DNA of 64,000 bases from Austropuccinia psidii (GCA_023105745.1 JALGQZ010000009.1:42217359-42281358); one strand, 5' to 3'; shown: positions 37,621-50,992, numbered from the stretch's first letter. Program-made: numbers and translations. The notes: generated from the letters alone by a model not told the origin.

Positions 37621-39669
37621 TTAAGAGTCAGATTCCTCTTCTTTGTCATTGTGGTTTTCTGTTTCCACAATTTCATTAATCTTTGCTTTTTTAAGGCAAT
37701 TATTGGCTAAGTGTCCAATACCTCCACATTTATGGCATTTTCTTTGCTCATTATTGTTGGATGTATTGGGCTTAAAGGATTCCTTTGATTTATCTTTTTT
37801 GATAAATGGTTTATTTGGGCTTTTAATGTCCAATTTCTTCCAAGTCCTGCCAATTTTTGTTCTTGTCACTATGTCTTCTAGTGCATTAATATACTCTTCT
37901 GTGGAGCATGGTTCTATACACCTGCTTCTTGGGGCATGTTCTAGCTCTCCTCCACATTTCTTGAGTATTTTCATATGCACCATTTTTTGTGACATTTCTG
38001 GGTACAATGCATTAAGTCTTTCAACTTGTTTCAAGAACCAAGTTAAAGGTTTGTCTTTATCCGGGTCAAATAAAGAATTCTCAAATGCATTTTCTATTTT
38101 GTACCTCCAGGCATCATTAGCCCACTTGGTGATTATTTCTTGTTTCCACCAAGACCAGGTATTTTTGCCATTTGTTTGCCTTATGCCATAATACCATCTT
38201 TTTGCAGATTTCTCAAACAATGAATTTAATCTTGCAGTGATTAATTCATCTGGTATGGCATAATCTTCTTGTAGCATGTCAATTGTTTTGATAAATGACA
38301 TGTGGTAATATTCACCTTCTCCTGTGAATGTTGGCCATTCTTTCAGTTGAGGTGCTTCCTTCATTAAGACTTGGTTATTGTCTTGGTGACTCAAGTCTGT
38401 TATGAATGGATTTGTTAATTCCTCTTTTGGTTTAACAGGGCTTCTTATATGAGAAAATGGTGTTGATAACTTTGGCATATTTAAATTAGCCTCATTAATT
38501 TTATCCATTTTTTCAGTAATAAGCCTTATTTCACTTTGAATGTCATCTTTCAGATGCATTCTTGCTTCATCACTTTTTTCTACATGGTATAAAAGTAGTT
38601 TTCCGTGTGATGAAGTCTTTTCTTCAAATGTTTCTACAGAAATACTTAATTTGTTTAATTTTTCTGTAAGATTGTCAATACTCACATCATAATTGATTGT
38701 CAAAGCTTTTTCTTTGATATCACTTATGTATTTGTACAACTCTTGTTGTCCTTGTATTAATTTCTGAGTATTGTCAATTAATACTTTTGGTTTATGATTT
38801 TCAATCATAAATTTTATGTTATCAATTTCTTTCTTATTTTGTACAACAAATTTGTTTAAAGATGATAAACTGTTATTTATTTCTTGTAAAGATAATAAAC
38901 TATTTTTAATGTCTTTAAGAGGTAAAATACTATTTTTAAGCTCTGTTAAAGTATTTACAACATCAGGAGACAAGGTTATTTCTTTGGGAAATGGGGTTGT
39001 CTCATTCTTTGTTCCTCTTTGTCTTTGAATTCCATCAAAGTTCTGGCCATGTTGAAGACATTGTCCACGGCATTTTTTTGGATCTTGGGGATCCTGTAGC
39101 TTGGGGAATATGGTTTTTTCCAATTCTTTTTCTTGTTCTTCTTCCCTTCTTGGGGAAGTGGGTTGTCTTGGGGCTTGCTGGTAGAAGCTACTGGGGCTTC
39201 TTCCTTGGTTTCCTCCTTCTTTTTGGCATGATACTCCTTGATCTTTTTGATTTGAGGTTTGGATGATAGTGGATTCCATCCATTGGAGTATCTCACTATT
39301 TCCTCCTCTTTGAGGAACTTTTTCAGGATGTGCCAGGAGTTCATCACTTCTTGGTGTATTTGAGGCAACATTTCCCAATCTTTGTCCTTGTACACTGTGT
39401 AGTACTGTTTGTATTGGCTCATTTAAATGTCTATTTGAGCCCTCTGAATGTGATTTGTACCTATTGGAGTCACTCATACTTAGTTCCAATTCAGATTCAG
39501 ATATCATGGGCATTTCTGGGACTTGCCTTTGGGATAAGGCACTTCCTTGTGTGGATTCTGTTCCACTGGGGATATTTCCCTTCCTTTTCCCTTTTGAGGA
39601 ATCAATTCTACCTCTGAGTCCAGCTCCATCTGATTGGATGGAGTATTGGGAGCCTCTTCTGGTAGTCAT
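37621..39669 (-). CDS. family M2 gag
   Basis: 682 codons, same length and domain order as M1 gag: low-complexity N-terminus, coiled-coil-like middle, capsid region, CCHC knuckle at 645-658. I count about 23 amino-acid differences from M1. The terminal UAA at 37621-37623 is shared with M1 and lies in frame with pol, in a region where P reads through. The overlapping +1 frame is also kept. Confidence 0.75.
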   Translation of the reverse strand: MTTRRGSQYSIQSDGAGLRGRIDSSKGKRKGNIPSGTESTQGSALSQRQVPEMPMISESELELSMSDSNRYKSHSEGSNRHLNEPIQTVLHSVQGQRLGNVASNTPRSDELLAHPEKVPQRGGNSEILQWMESTIIQTSNQKDQGVSCQKEGGNQGRSPSSFYQQAPRQPTSPRREEEQEKELEKTIFPKLQDPQDPKKCRGQCLQHGQNFDGIQRQRGTKNETTPFPKEITLSPDVVNTLTELKNSILPLKDIKNSLLSLQEINNSLSSLNKFVVQNKKEIDNIKFMIENHKPKVLIDNTQKLIQGQQELYKYISDIKEKALTINYDVSIDNLTEKLNKLSISVETFEEKTSSHGKLLLYHVEKSDEARMHLKDDIQSEIRLITEKMDKINEANLNMPKLSTPFSHIRSPVKPKEELTNPFITDLSHQDNNQVLMKEAPQLKEWPTFTGEGEYYHMSFIKTIDMLQEDYAIPDELITARLNSLFEKSAKRWYYGIRQTNGKNTWSWWKQEIITKWANDAWRYKIENAFENSLFDPDKDKPLTWFLKQVERLNALYPEMSQKMVHMKILKKCGGELEHAPRSRCIEPCSTEEYINALEDIVTRTKIGRTWKKLDIKSPNKPFIKKDKSKESFKPNTSNNNEQRKCHKCGGIGHLANNCLKKAKINEIVETENHNDKEEESDS
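38976..39422 (-). CDS. family M2 overlapping ORF inside gag (+1 frame)
   Basis: 148 codons, nearly identical to 20310-20756 in M1, with the same C-terminal RIPKIQKNA...NVFNM block conserved with P ORF1. Function unknown. Confidence 0.55.
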   Translation of the reverse strand: MSQYKQYYTVYKDKDWEMLPQIHQEVMNSWHILKKFLKEEEIVRYSNGWNPLSSKPQIKKIKEYHAKKKEETKEEAPVASTSKPQDNPLPQEGKKNKKKNWKKPYSPSYRIPKIQKNAVDNVFNMARTLMEFKDKEEQRMRQPHFPKK

Positions 39670-39745
39670 ATTATAAGAAAAATAAGAAATAAGAGGATTT
39701 TAGAACAGAAATACTCTTATGGCAATTTATAAATGGGGTACTCAC

Positions 39746-39880
39746 CTTCAGAGTCCTGAATGGTGGGTCCTGGAAAGTCCAATTTCTTGGTAATTACTGG
39801 TGTTGGAGAACTTTGGCAAGTTTCTTCCACCAATCTTTCAACAGTGGTTTGGTTATCCTCTGTTGGGTTGTCTTGAAACA
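39746..39880 (-). other. family M2 spliced leader exon (candidate)
   Basis: It has the same acceptor (TTTTTTAG/TG) and donor (GAAG/GTGAGT) as M1. It is 15 bp shorter, owing to loss of one copy of a CTTGG-flanked segment, so the frame is kept. Confidence 0.45.
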
Positions 39881-40380
39881 CTAAAAAAGACAAATAAATA
39901 TAAGTCTTTTATATAAAAGTGTTATTTTTGGTAAGATATGGCAATTTTCCACGTAAAAATTGCTTTTATATCTTTTTTTTTATAGAAAGAAAATGAAAAT
40001 AATTAAAGAAAGAAAATAACTTTTTTATTGGATTTTAATATTTTTATTATTTTTTATGTTTTTATTTTTAAAGAATAAAATAAAAATGAATATGATTCTT
40101 TTTATAAAATTAATTTATAATATAAAATTATTTTTAATTTATAAAATATCTTTTTTAATCACTAGAGTCACTCAAAGAAAGTTTTTGCAAGTCTAAGGAT
40201 GTGAAAAACCACTTGTAAGACAGTACAATTGCTTTCCAAATGCCTCAATAGCTTTTAAAATCAATAAATATAAAATTAGTATATAATTTTATGATTATAA
40301 GTATAATTTATTATTGGATAAGCCCAATTAGAATCTTTTTAAGGGTCTTTTAAAGTAAATATCACGGCCAGGCCCCCAAA
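39881..40380 (-). other. family M2 leader
   Basis: AT-rich untranslated leader, colinear with 21230-21728. It carries the TTTGGGGGCCTGGC primer-binding region next to LTR c. Confidence 0.5.
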
Positions 40381-41666
40381 TGTAAGGTTTGACTATGAAA
40401 CAATAAGTAAAAATTACTAATATTTTACTTATTGTACTATGAATGTCCTTATAAATGAAATAAATAAGATAAAAATAATTATTATAATTAAGGCGTAAAA
40501 ATAATTATATTATCAATAAAATATAATAATATAATTTATATTATAAGACATAATATAATAAAATAAATATATTAATATAAAATAATTAATATAACTCTAA
40601 GTTTAATGACGTCAAAGACTTGGAAGAACCCCAAAATTCGTGGATTTTACTAGTTTTAATCATAAACTAATAGTATTCACCAATTATATCACTCATATAA
40701 CTGTTAAACTTAATTTAAGGTTACAGTGAGTGATCATAAATGATCAAATTAAGCTCAAACTTTGATCCTTAATAACTTTTAAGATTTACACGTTACAGCA
40801 ATTCAGAGAGTGAATTCTAAGAGCTTGGCATAACCTTATTATTCTGCCAAGAGCATTTCATTACATCATCAAAACTCTATTTTTGATGATTTTTCTTGTA
40901 ACCCATCTTTTCTGTTGAAATTTAATATTTTAAACTTCAAACTATGATTTCAAGGGGTTATACCTTGAGTATTATAATAAAAAATACATCATTCTTCACG
41001 AATGAACTAGTAGAATCCAACTGTCCACTTTTTTTTAAGTTTGGACCACTTTCACAACAAAGTGGTCAACAGCTCTGTTGATTTTAATCAATAATTCCTT
41101 ACAGGTTTTAACCTTGTTTATAGCTTGTGAAATAAACTTCATTTCTGTGTTCCTACAGTAATTACGTGATGAATTTATTTTTGGTTCATCACTTTATCAT
41201 GCATAATTCAAGAGATATTAGCTAAAATCCTTGAATATATGCGTTGACCAAAAAAGTGCATATATTCAGGTTAATTCCTTAAGTATTGATTTTGAAGCTT
41301 AGCTTATTAATTGTTTTATGTGTGGATTCTTATGGAAAATCCAATGATAGAATTTATTTTACATGTTGCTTCATTAGTTTTTGAAATAAATAAGGATTTG
41401 TGTCTTTTATAAGGTCTTATTACTTATAACTTCCTAAATATTGACTTTACAAATATGCCATAAAAATGGTATATGTATATTTTACCATGGGGAATCCATT
41501 GGTTTAATTTATTTCACATGTTTATTCATTGGGGTTTGAGTTAAACCAAGTTTTATACCAATTTATGGTATTTTTGTAGTTTTAAGGTACTTATTTTTAA
41601 TGTATAATTATATTAAATATTTCTTGTGACCTTTTTGGGTATGTGGTCATATCTCAAAGGTTCACA
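40381..41666 (-). repeat. family M LTR copy c (5' LTR of M2) with a 683-bp internal deletion
   Basis: Both ends match LTR b (TGTAAGG and GGTTCACA), but the part equivalent to 21927-22609 is missing. The join lies at a 4-base TATA microhomology. The lost part includes the TATA box and the probable transcription start, so M2 cannot be transcribed from this LTR in the usual way. Confidence 0.85.
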
Positions 41667-41671
41667 AATGG
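41667..41671. repeat. target-site duplication AATGG, right copy, of the M array
   Basis: AATGG directly after the last LTR base, identical to 11771-11775. Confidence 0.85.
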
Positions 41672-42601
41672 ACTGTACATAAAACTTTTAATTTCAATTA
41701 TGAAGCCATTATTATTTTTGATTTTTTTATGAATGAATTATATTTTTAATGAATTTTTGAAGTTTTTACCTTATTTCTACATAGAATTGCAAATAGCACA
41801 TTATAGCAGGTTGCTATGAGGTAAATCAATGGATACTAGTCCAAAAAGGGTTTTAATTACTATTTGAATATTTATCAATGGAAAATCATGAATAATTGAC
41901 ATGTTTATAGGAGTCTCAGTTGCTCTTTACCTCCTTGTTATCTCAAAATAGAATCTTATTTGCAATTTTCTTATGATTTAATGAGAGTTTAACTTGGTAA
42001 CCAATTTCCCAAAAGGTTTTAGTATACTAATTAAGCTATGATCAGCCATTCATCCAAGATTTAGAGCTCTCCAAGTCTCAGAGGCCTCAGAAGTTGGGTA
42101 ACCTGTCTCTCTTTGCTGTCTTTTCTCACCCTTAGCTATCTTCACATCAAAATTAGTAATTCAGGCTTCAAGACCTATATCCACTATGGGTGTACCAAAG
42201 CTGTATTTTTAAGTGCCACAAGCATGCATAACACTATTCTTAGTGTATATCTAACATGGTATTTCTCACATTCCCATTATTTTGGTGTGAAATTGAGAAA
42301 AACAAAAATTTTCACAATTTCTTTATGTGGTATTGAAGTAATTTACATATTACCACTTCATAAAGTAATTTTAAGCTTATTTGCTCTATGGAGCTACCCT
42401 TGGTGAATTTTTGTGTAGAATCCAAATCTGGCCTTAAATCTATGGATTTAATTACTCACAAAAAATTTATTCATCTTTTCTTAAATCAAAAATGATGAAT
42501 TTCGGATATATGCATGACTTATGGGTTATGCATAGTTCAGAAGTTATTTTAATATTAATTATGGCCTATTTGGGTATGTAAAATATACCTCAAGGTTCAC
42601 A
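41672..42601 (-). repeat. older solo LTR (family O), right half
   Basis: It continues the LTR cut at 11770. The last part (TGGGTATGTAAAATATACCTCAAGGTTCACA) is a diverged version of the family M LTR end (TGGGTATGTGGTCATATCTCAAAGGTTCACA). It ends at 42601 and is followed by ACAAT. A 97-codon frame at 42113-42406 lies inside it and is judged a chance ORF. Confidence 0.65.
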
Positions 42602-43040
42602 ACAATGCACAAGGCAACTTGATGAGTCAGTATTCAAAATTTCCCACTGATCCCAATCAGCCACGAATAATCTTACATTGTAATGAGGATGAACTCCATG
42701 CATATATGGATTATCACTATCCTATCTTAGAAGAAGAGGAAGTCATAACTTATTGGCAGGTGAATCAAGCATTACTTTTCACACATTTTATACTTATCTC
42801 ACTAGTAAACAATTGCAGAGGCAGAGTCAAAGCAGGAATTTTGCAATCCTGGGTACAATAGCATTAAAATATTTGTCCATTTCTGCCTCCCCAGCATCTG
42901 TGGGGCAAAGCTTTTCTCAAAGTGGCCAGGTGGCTTGTCCAGTTAGGGGTGTGTTGAATAGCCAAACAATTGGTCATTTGACCTGCTTAAAAGAATGGAT
43001 TCAAACTGATGATATTCTATTGCTCAAAAGTAGTAAATAG
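42602..43040 (+). pseudogene. hAT transposase pseudogene, right part with hATC dimerisation domain
   Basis: The frame resumes at 42604 directly after the LTR and reads into a conserved block ending EEEEVITYWQ. A 59-bp intron follows (donor CAG/GTGAAT, 42760-42818, acceptor TTGCAG). Across it the frame continues with the hATC signature: ALKYLSISASPASVGQSFSQSG, then a block ending CLKEW, with a stop at 43038-43040. This domain mediates hAT transposase dimerisation. It is the C-terminal end of the gene that starts before 9393. Confidence 0.8.
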
Positions 43041-43376
43041 CTTCAGACGACCACTTGTAGTTTTTTTTGTTTCAGCTCAATTGTTATTTGCCTTATTGCC
43101 ATTGTTTGTTTGGCCTGTGTACTCATGCGTGATGATTAGTGGGGCTAGACTAGAGTCCAGTGATCAATTGTGGTTATTGATTTTGAAGTCAACTTGTGTT
43201 CAAATTTTTGTATGTGTAGTTCACATATTCAAAGAATGAAATCTACACATACTTATATGATGATGGCCATTGGGCATTTGTTCACGATAGAATTTTACTG
43301 TTCCAATTTTAAATGTGATGATATAAGGCCAGTTACAATTCACAACTAGTAACATAAGTTGTAGAGTTTGCTTATT

Positions 43377-43606
43377 TGCAGTATTGGAGTTTGATACTGC
43401 AACATGAGTCATTACTGATTCTCATTAATTGACTGAAAGTTTAAATTAAGTCAATTTTCACGATTCAGTTTATGTGATGGCAGTATGACAACTGGTCATT
43501 CTGAATGACCATCAGTTTGACTCATGTACAGTTTTGGACTGAAACGCTAACCCTGGTATGAATCATACTGCGGAGGCACTTTGGTGCAGTAATACTGAAT
43601 ACTGCA
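43377..43606. repeat. right cluster of TGCAGTA/TACTGCA heptamers (candidate hAT subterminal repeats)
   Basis: Exact copies occur at 43377-43383, 43395-43401, 43585-43591 and 43600-43606, with near copies at about 43480, 43566 and 43611. They match the cluster at 8212-8273. A longer match (GCAGTATGAWTCA, read on opposite strands) relates 8213 and 43557-43572. Confidence 0.4.
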
Positions 43607-43948
43607 AAACGACTGCAATTAGCTGAAGGTACGAGATTGCTTTAGGCAGAATTCATGAGAACAAAGCCCTAGTCGTTGGAAGTTCAACAACCATCATCCC
43701 ATCTTCGCTCCAGTTGAGGTCAAATAGTTAAAATGTTTTTCGCAAGAGACTGCTAATAAAGTAAGGTTCACAAAATTCATTATCATTGGTTGGTTCAAAA
43801 AAACCCATAAAAGCATTTTCAAGGCTTTAAGGTCATGCGGAGACGTTTTGAAAATTTTCAACCAGGATTTTATTGGAGATTTGTCATCAGCGTGTTTATA
43901 TAATATGTAAGTTACATTTTTTGAGATGTTAAGCTTTTGGAAGCTTCC
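43607..43948. other. spacer between hAT remnant and enolase
   Basis: No ORF or RNA gene is seen. It must contain the outer end of the hAT element and the 3' untranslated region and polyadenylation site of enolase. Neither boundary could be placed. Confidence 0.5.
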
Positions 43949-46041
<2,093 letters not shown>

Positions 46042-46120
46042 GATGAGATAGATATGGATATATTATCAAGAAGTCTTATTAGATTTTATAAGATTTTGAA
46101 AGTTCTTGAAGTCAAAGATT
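46042..46120 (-). promoter_or_regulatory. enolase 5' leader and probable core promoter
   Basis: On the minus strand a pyrimidine-rich leader (CCATATCTATCTCATC) runs into the ATG at 46041, and TATAAAA lies at 46084-46090, about 45 bp upstream. That is close for a TATA box given the short leader, so the role is tentative. DNA up to about 46520 is less AT-rich than the surroundings and may hold upstream regulatory sites. Confidence 0.35.
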
Positions 46121-49100
46121 CTGGAATTTTATCGTTGGGGCAGGTGTTGGCTGATGGGAATGAGGATCGATGGAAATGTTGGTTGAGTGAGTTAAGTCTC
46201 GATCAAACGGGGGAATCGGGTTTGGCCGGAGAAGATCAGGAAAACATAGGAGCGACAGTGGATATACTATCGCATACTTCCCTGGAAGCCAGCCTGGTTA
46301 TGGTTTTACATATCGTCTTCACAGAAATTGGAGCTCGGCTGAGGTCGGATGACGTCATAATAGGGACAACAAGCTTGAAACCTTATTACAGTCTGCGTGC
46401 TGCACATGTAACATACACACCGCATGACTCCTTGGGACTCCAAATCCAGTTCTTGGGCCCGGTGAGGCTGGTGAGTGGCCTGCAGATTAGCCGTGTGCTT
46501 CAGAACTTTGGTGTGTCAGGTTAGTCTGGGCAACTTGTAAAACAGAAAACAAGTTTGGACTCAAAAGTTGGGCTTATAGAGCTACAGTCTAGACAGGAAC
46601 AAGCTAAATCACGGCCTGTTTGTGGAAAGCAAGTCAGCTAGTTAAGAGTGCTACAATGAATATCCGTCATGTCAGCACGAAACCACAAGTGCATGGTTCA
46701 ATTAGAATATACAAGTTGCTGAGCCCAGAGGAAGAAGTCTTTTGTTTCCTTGGGGAGCTTTTACTCAAATTATTCTTTTTTCTTCAGTTTGTACTTTTTT
46801 CTTTTATCTGTAGGTTATGAGCTTTTGATGCTACAGTGAAAACAGCTTTAAATCTCAATTTCAATAAAGCTTTCACTGAATTTAACTGGCTCTCAGATAC
46901 AAGAAATCTATTCCAAAGCGTTTATTAACACTATTAATTCTGAAAAGAAACAACTAAAGATGGACAATCTGGTGCTGACATATCATATGAGATGCCAGAG
47001 AGACTGAAGCTTTAGGCCAAATTCTTTCTCCCCACCTTTCCAGAGATTTTTGAGAATCTTGAATTGTCTCATCAAGATTGTTTAAATATGGGAATGATTT
47101 TCAAATTAGAACTTTTATTGAAAAATAAATTGATCTTATGCGTGGTCACTATGTTAAGGATGAACATAGTGCAAGGAATATATATCATTTTCTTAAAATA
47201 AATCTAAATTTCACTCTTTGTCAAATATGATGAATCTGTTTTAAAAAATGCTCAGTTCCCTGGAGATATCAGACAACATAAATCAATCCTTTTTGAGATT
47301 TAAATACTCAATGCATACGTTGAAATCTAGTCTTCCTTGAGGGTTTACAAATGTCAATATTATAGAAAAGATTCTTTAATGATATTTATTTTACTCATTC
47401 TAATTATATATCTAACTTCTTAATGGAAAGATCTAGACTACTTGTTTGGCCCTCCGATCGTCTGAGGATATTTTTGGAATTTTTCAGTATATTTCCAAAT
47501 TTCAAATTTCCAAGTTCCAAGACTTTTACTATCATGAGATTGGGTAGTAAAGGAAGATGGAAAGGGAAATGGAAACCATCAAAAGACCTGCTTTCTAGTA
47601 TTCACAATTAATCTGGGGTTAGAAAGGATTTACCTTCAGGAAAGCTGTCTCACTTATGGGAGAGGGGAACTGTATAGATATTTCTGTAAGAAGATAAATA
47701 GCATGCCTAATTAATAATACCAAAAAGAATATAAAACACATTATAAATTCAAAAAACTAATCTTTGGATTATATCCTTTACTTGCATATTTCAAAGATGA
47801 ATAAGTTTTTGATATGTAGGTGTCAATTATGGATTTATTTCTAAATTTTTTACTATTTTTTTAACTTAATTAAAGACAAACTCATCATTTTCCTGAATAT
47901 TAATTACTATTATTAACATATCAAATAGAAAATATCATGTTCTCAGAGCTGGAAACTTTCATTTGGAAACAAATTATTAAAGAATTTTCCTTCAAAATTT
48001 GGTTACTTTATACAGCTGTTTGAAGGCTGATTATTTTGGTCACAAATTTTTCTAAGAAGGGTGAAAATTATACTTTAATATATAAATCTTCCCAATTTAA
48101 TCAGTGAAGGGTTATATTTAAGATAGTAAAACATGGAATTAGTTTTTGAATGAATTTGAAATATTTCTTCAAATGAAATTAAGCTATCTTTTGATAATTT
48201 GGACTTTCTACAAAGGATAACCGCTAATTTCTCTTTCAGAGGATGTAAAGTCTAGAGTAATTTGTTGAAATACTTTAAGAATCGTAGCTGTTTGATGGGT
48301 CCTTTTCCAGCCTCGAATGATGGAAAAATCTATAGCTTAGTGATAAATTATAATTTCTAATTTTTTTTCTATTCTGTTTAAATTTAAATTGGAATATAAG
48401 TGCCAAAATAATCTCTACAAAGGATTAATAATCTTAAAAAAAAACATCACAGTTGGTGAAATTCCTGTGCTCAAATAATTGTTTTGAAGTGAACTCTCAA
48501 TAATTTAATTAATAATTGGAAGAAATTGGACTGAATAATGGAACAGAATTCCCATATGAAGATCATCATAATAAAAAGTTTGAAATTATTAATAGATATT
48601 TGGATGAAGGGGAAAGGGAAGTGTTGATTTAGGAGAATCTTGATGTAAGCATGGGGCCTTTTTCTTTCCAAAGGTTCTCATCAGGGTTTGATTGTATTTC
48701 GCACATGGATTAAAATAAAATGAATTTTTGAGTTTTTTCTAGTAGTCATCCAGATGTGAGCTTCCTGAATGTTTTTGGTTGTGAGGAATATGTTCACAAA
48801 ATGATCCAAAAAAATTACCTTAAACAAAACTCAAGAAATATGATTAATATAGGAGCTAACCAAAGCTAAAAGGTTTTTTTTAATAAAGGAACTAAAGTGG
48901 TAATCAGAAGTATGTTGAAAAAACTTATTAAATATGCATTGGAGTAGTGTGGAAGCAACAATTTAGAAATAATCAGTTTTTTAATAAGGCCCTTTGCAAT
49001 AAATATAATTGTGTCTCTATCACAAGCTTGGATATTTAAGAATATTCAGTGAATATCTGACTCCTCACATTTATCGAATATTAACGGAGAAAGTTTAGGT

Positions 49101-50798
49101 GTTAATATTCATAAAAAAGTTGGAAGTACAAGATGAAGTTTTTGTAACTATATTACTAAGCTTCTATTACTATTCAGGATCACTAGTCATACATTACAAT
49201 TGAATATCATTGGATGATAGTATTTAATTGGAAGAAGGTGATACTAAAAAAGATATTTCAAATTTTGGTTATTGGGATTTATGGGAAGAAACAAGATTGA
49301 AAGCTATTCAGGCTACTTTAGGCATGCAGTCAATCTATACTACTTAAAAATAAATGAAGGTATGATTTTTTAATACATAGGAAAGTTAGTTGTATTAAAA
49401 ATTTAATAGAGCTATTTCTAAATAAAGCTTTGTGCAAAAATTATCACTTCTTGGTATTATTAGCATATAGGAATTAGATTTTTTGGATAAGTGGGTAGTA
49501 GAGATGTTTGGAATTAACGCAGTTTATCCTGACAGGAAAGTTCAGGAGAATTTTCTCATTCTCAAACCACCAGGCAGGTCAATTACTAAATTAAATAGTC
49601 CCAAATTTTTGAATGCAGATAGCCTTTATTGTATTTATTTGAGGGTGATTCTTCATTATATAGGCTTTGAGTAAATATGCATATTGAATAGGGGGACAAA
49701 ATGCATTTGTATGGATATATGTGGATGATTGAATAATTTGAGTGGTGAATGAAGTTTTTATGGTGGTTTTAAGGATCTAGGTAATCAAGTTGTTGTCTTT
49801 GAATTTGGATGTGGAGATTAATAGAACAGTTGGAATGGGGATTTCACAGGTAGATTGTGATATTAATTGGAGCCAAAAGTATTTAATAGACAAACTTATT
49901 GTTAATAATATTAATATCTTTAGTCCTTAAAGCTTCCCTCCTCATTTTAAGCTAGAGTCTGGGAGGGAAACTGTGGTGGGTAGGAGCTAGTTTCTCAAAT
50001 CTGGGATGACTCTTTATATTGAATGGTAAATGCAACCATAGTTAACTTTTTAGGTTAGCTTTTAGGATAATTATTCAATTACTACAGCATATTCTCACTT
50101 TATTTCACTAAAACACATTATTCTTTACGTAGGGATGTCAAGTAATGCGTTTCTAAATATTAGAGAACACAAAATCAAGGAGGTGTGTAATTTTTATTTT
50201 GAACACAAATTGGAAGGAAGCCTCAAGATAAAAACACAGCTATATAGGATCTCTTTATGGGGATCCCATTATGTGGAGCTCAAAATTTCAATTATTAGAG
50301 GAATTCAACTTTCCAGGTGTAATTTGTTGAAATACGCATTTAAAACAGAAAATAATAAATCAATAAAACAATAACAGTGGGAAGGGTAAGAAAAAAATTT
50401 ATAAAAAAAGGTAAATATAAGAAGCCTAAATATTTCATGAAAATTAACTGACTAAATGAAAAAATAAAGTATCAAATAGTATGAGGGAGATACATAAGTT
50501 AGTTATGAAGAAATTTTTCAACAGTAACTTGTTTTTTTATTGAGTTAATATAATTGAAATAGAAAAATAATAGATGTGAATGATAACAGTAAAATGACGA
50601 TATGAAGATAAAATATAAGAAGTAGAAAAATGATTAATGTTAGAGGTAATAGTAGGAATAAGTATTTGAGAAGAGCATTAAAGGTGGCGGGTATATTCTA
50701 TTCAGGAGTGCAATGACATAGGAGAGTGATTTGAATATTTTTATTGAAAGGGTTTGAGCTCATGAGCTGAGATTTTGTTTTCTGTTCATGTGAGTTTA
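46121..50798. other. AT-rich intergenic DNA, no supported gene
   Basis: Beyond the less AT-rich enolase upstream region (to about 46520) only chance ORFs under 70 codons occur. No transposon protein, RNA gene or exon series was recognised. Confidence 0.5.
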
Positions 50799-50864
50799 TT
50801 AGTCATCATAGTCAGGCGTGAAGGCATTATTCGGCACTTTCACTTCAGCATATGTGGCATTGGC
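50799..50864 (-). CDS. possible isolated terminal exon (unknown protein)
   Basis: A GC-richer island in AT-rich DNA. On the minus strand a good acceptor (TTTTTCCCCATAG) precedes 21 codons (ANATYAEVKVPNNAFTPDYDD) and a UAA. A donor GAGAG/GTATGA at 50992 would give a 128-bp intron and continue the frame with AVFRE upstream, but the preceding exon would be only about 14 nt before a weak acceptor, and further exons are not visible. It may be the last exon of a gene, a captured fragment or chance. I do not recognise the protein. Confidence 0.25.
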   Translation of the reverse strand, partial: ANATYAEVKVPNNAFTPDYDD

Positions 50865-50992
50865 CTATGGGGAAAAAGAGGTTTTCTCAGAAATGAATAT
50901 TATTTCAAATTTACACATTATTTCTAAAAATAAACTTTAAAGCACAAAAGCTCAGTATTCTTTATGGATTTCAAGAAAGAAAAAGGTCATAC

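Larger units (their letters stand above)
11776..41666 (-). mobile_element. tandem Gypsy array, family M (LTR-internal-LTR-internal-LTR) with nested P insertions
   Basis: It consists of three family M LTRs (a 11776-13616, b 21729-23681, c 40381-41666) separating two internal regions in the same minus orientation (M1 15574-21728; M2 23682-24172 plus 34245-40380). LTR b is at once the 5' LTR of M1 (leader sequence adjoins at 21728) and the 3' LTR of M2 (polypurine tract adjoins at 23682). One AATGG duplication flanks the block. This geometry is expected from unequal crossing-over between LTRs of a single element. M1 and M2 gag differ at about 23 of 682 residues (my count) and share inactivating changes, so they are duplicates rather than independent insertions. 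Confidence 0.85.

Noticed and set aside
11776..41666. Array as an assembly artefact (false duplication of two haplotypes)
   Set aside because: Cannot be fully excluded without reads, but the two units differ by many substitutions, a 683-bp LTR deletion and an 8.7-kb deletion, and share one LTR and one outer target duplication, which fits real unequal exchange better.
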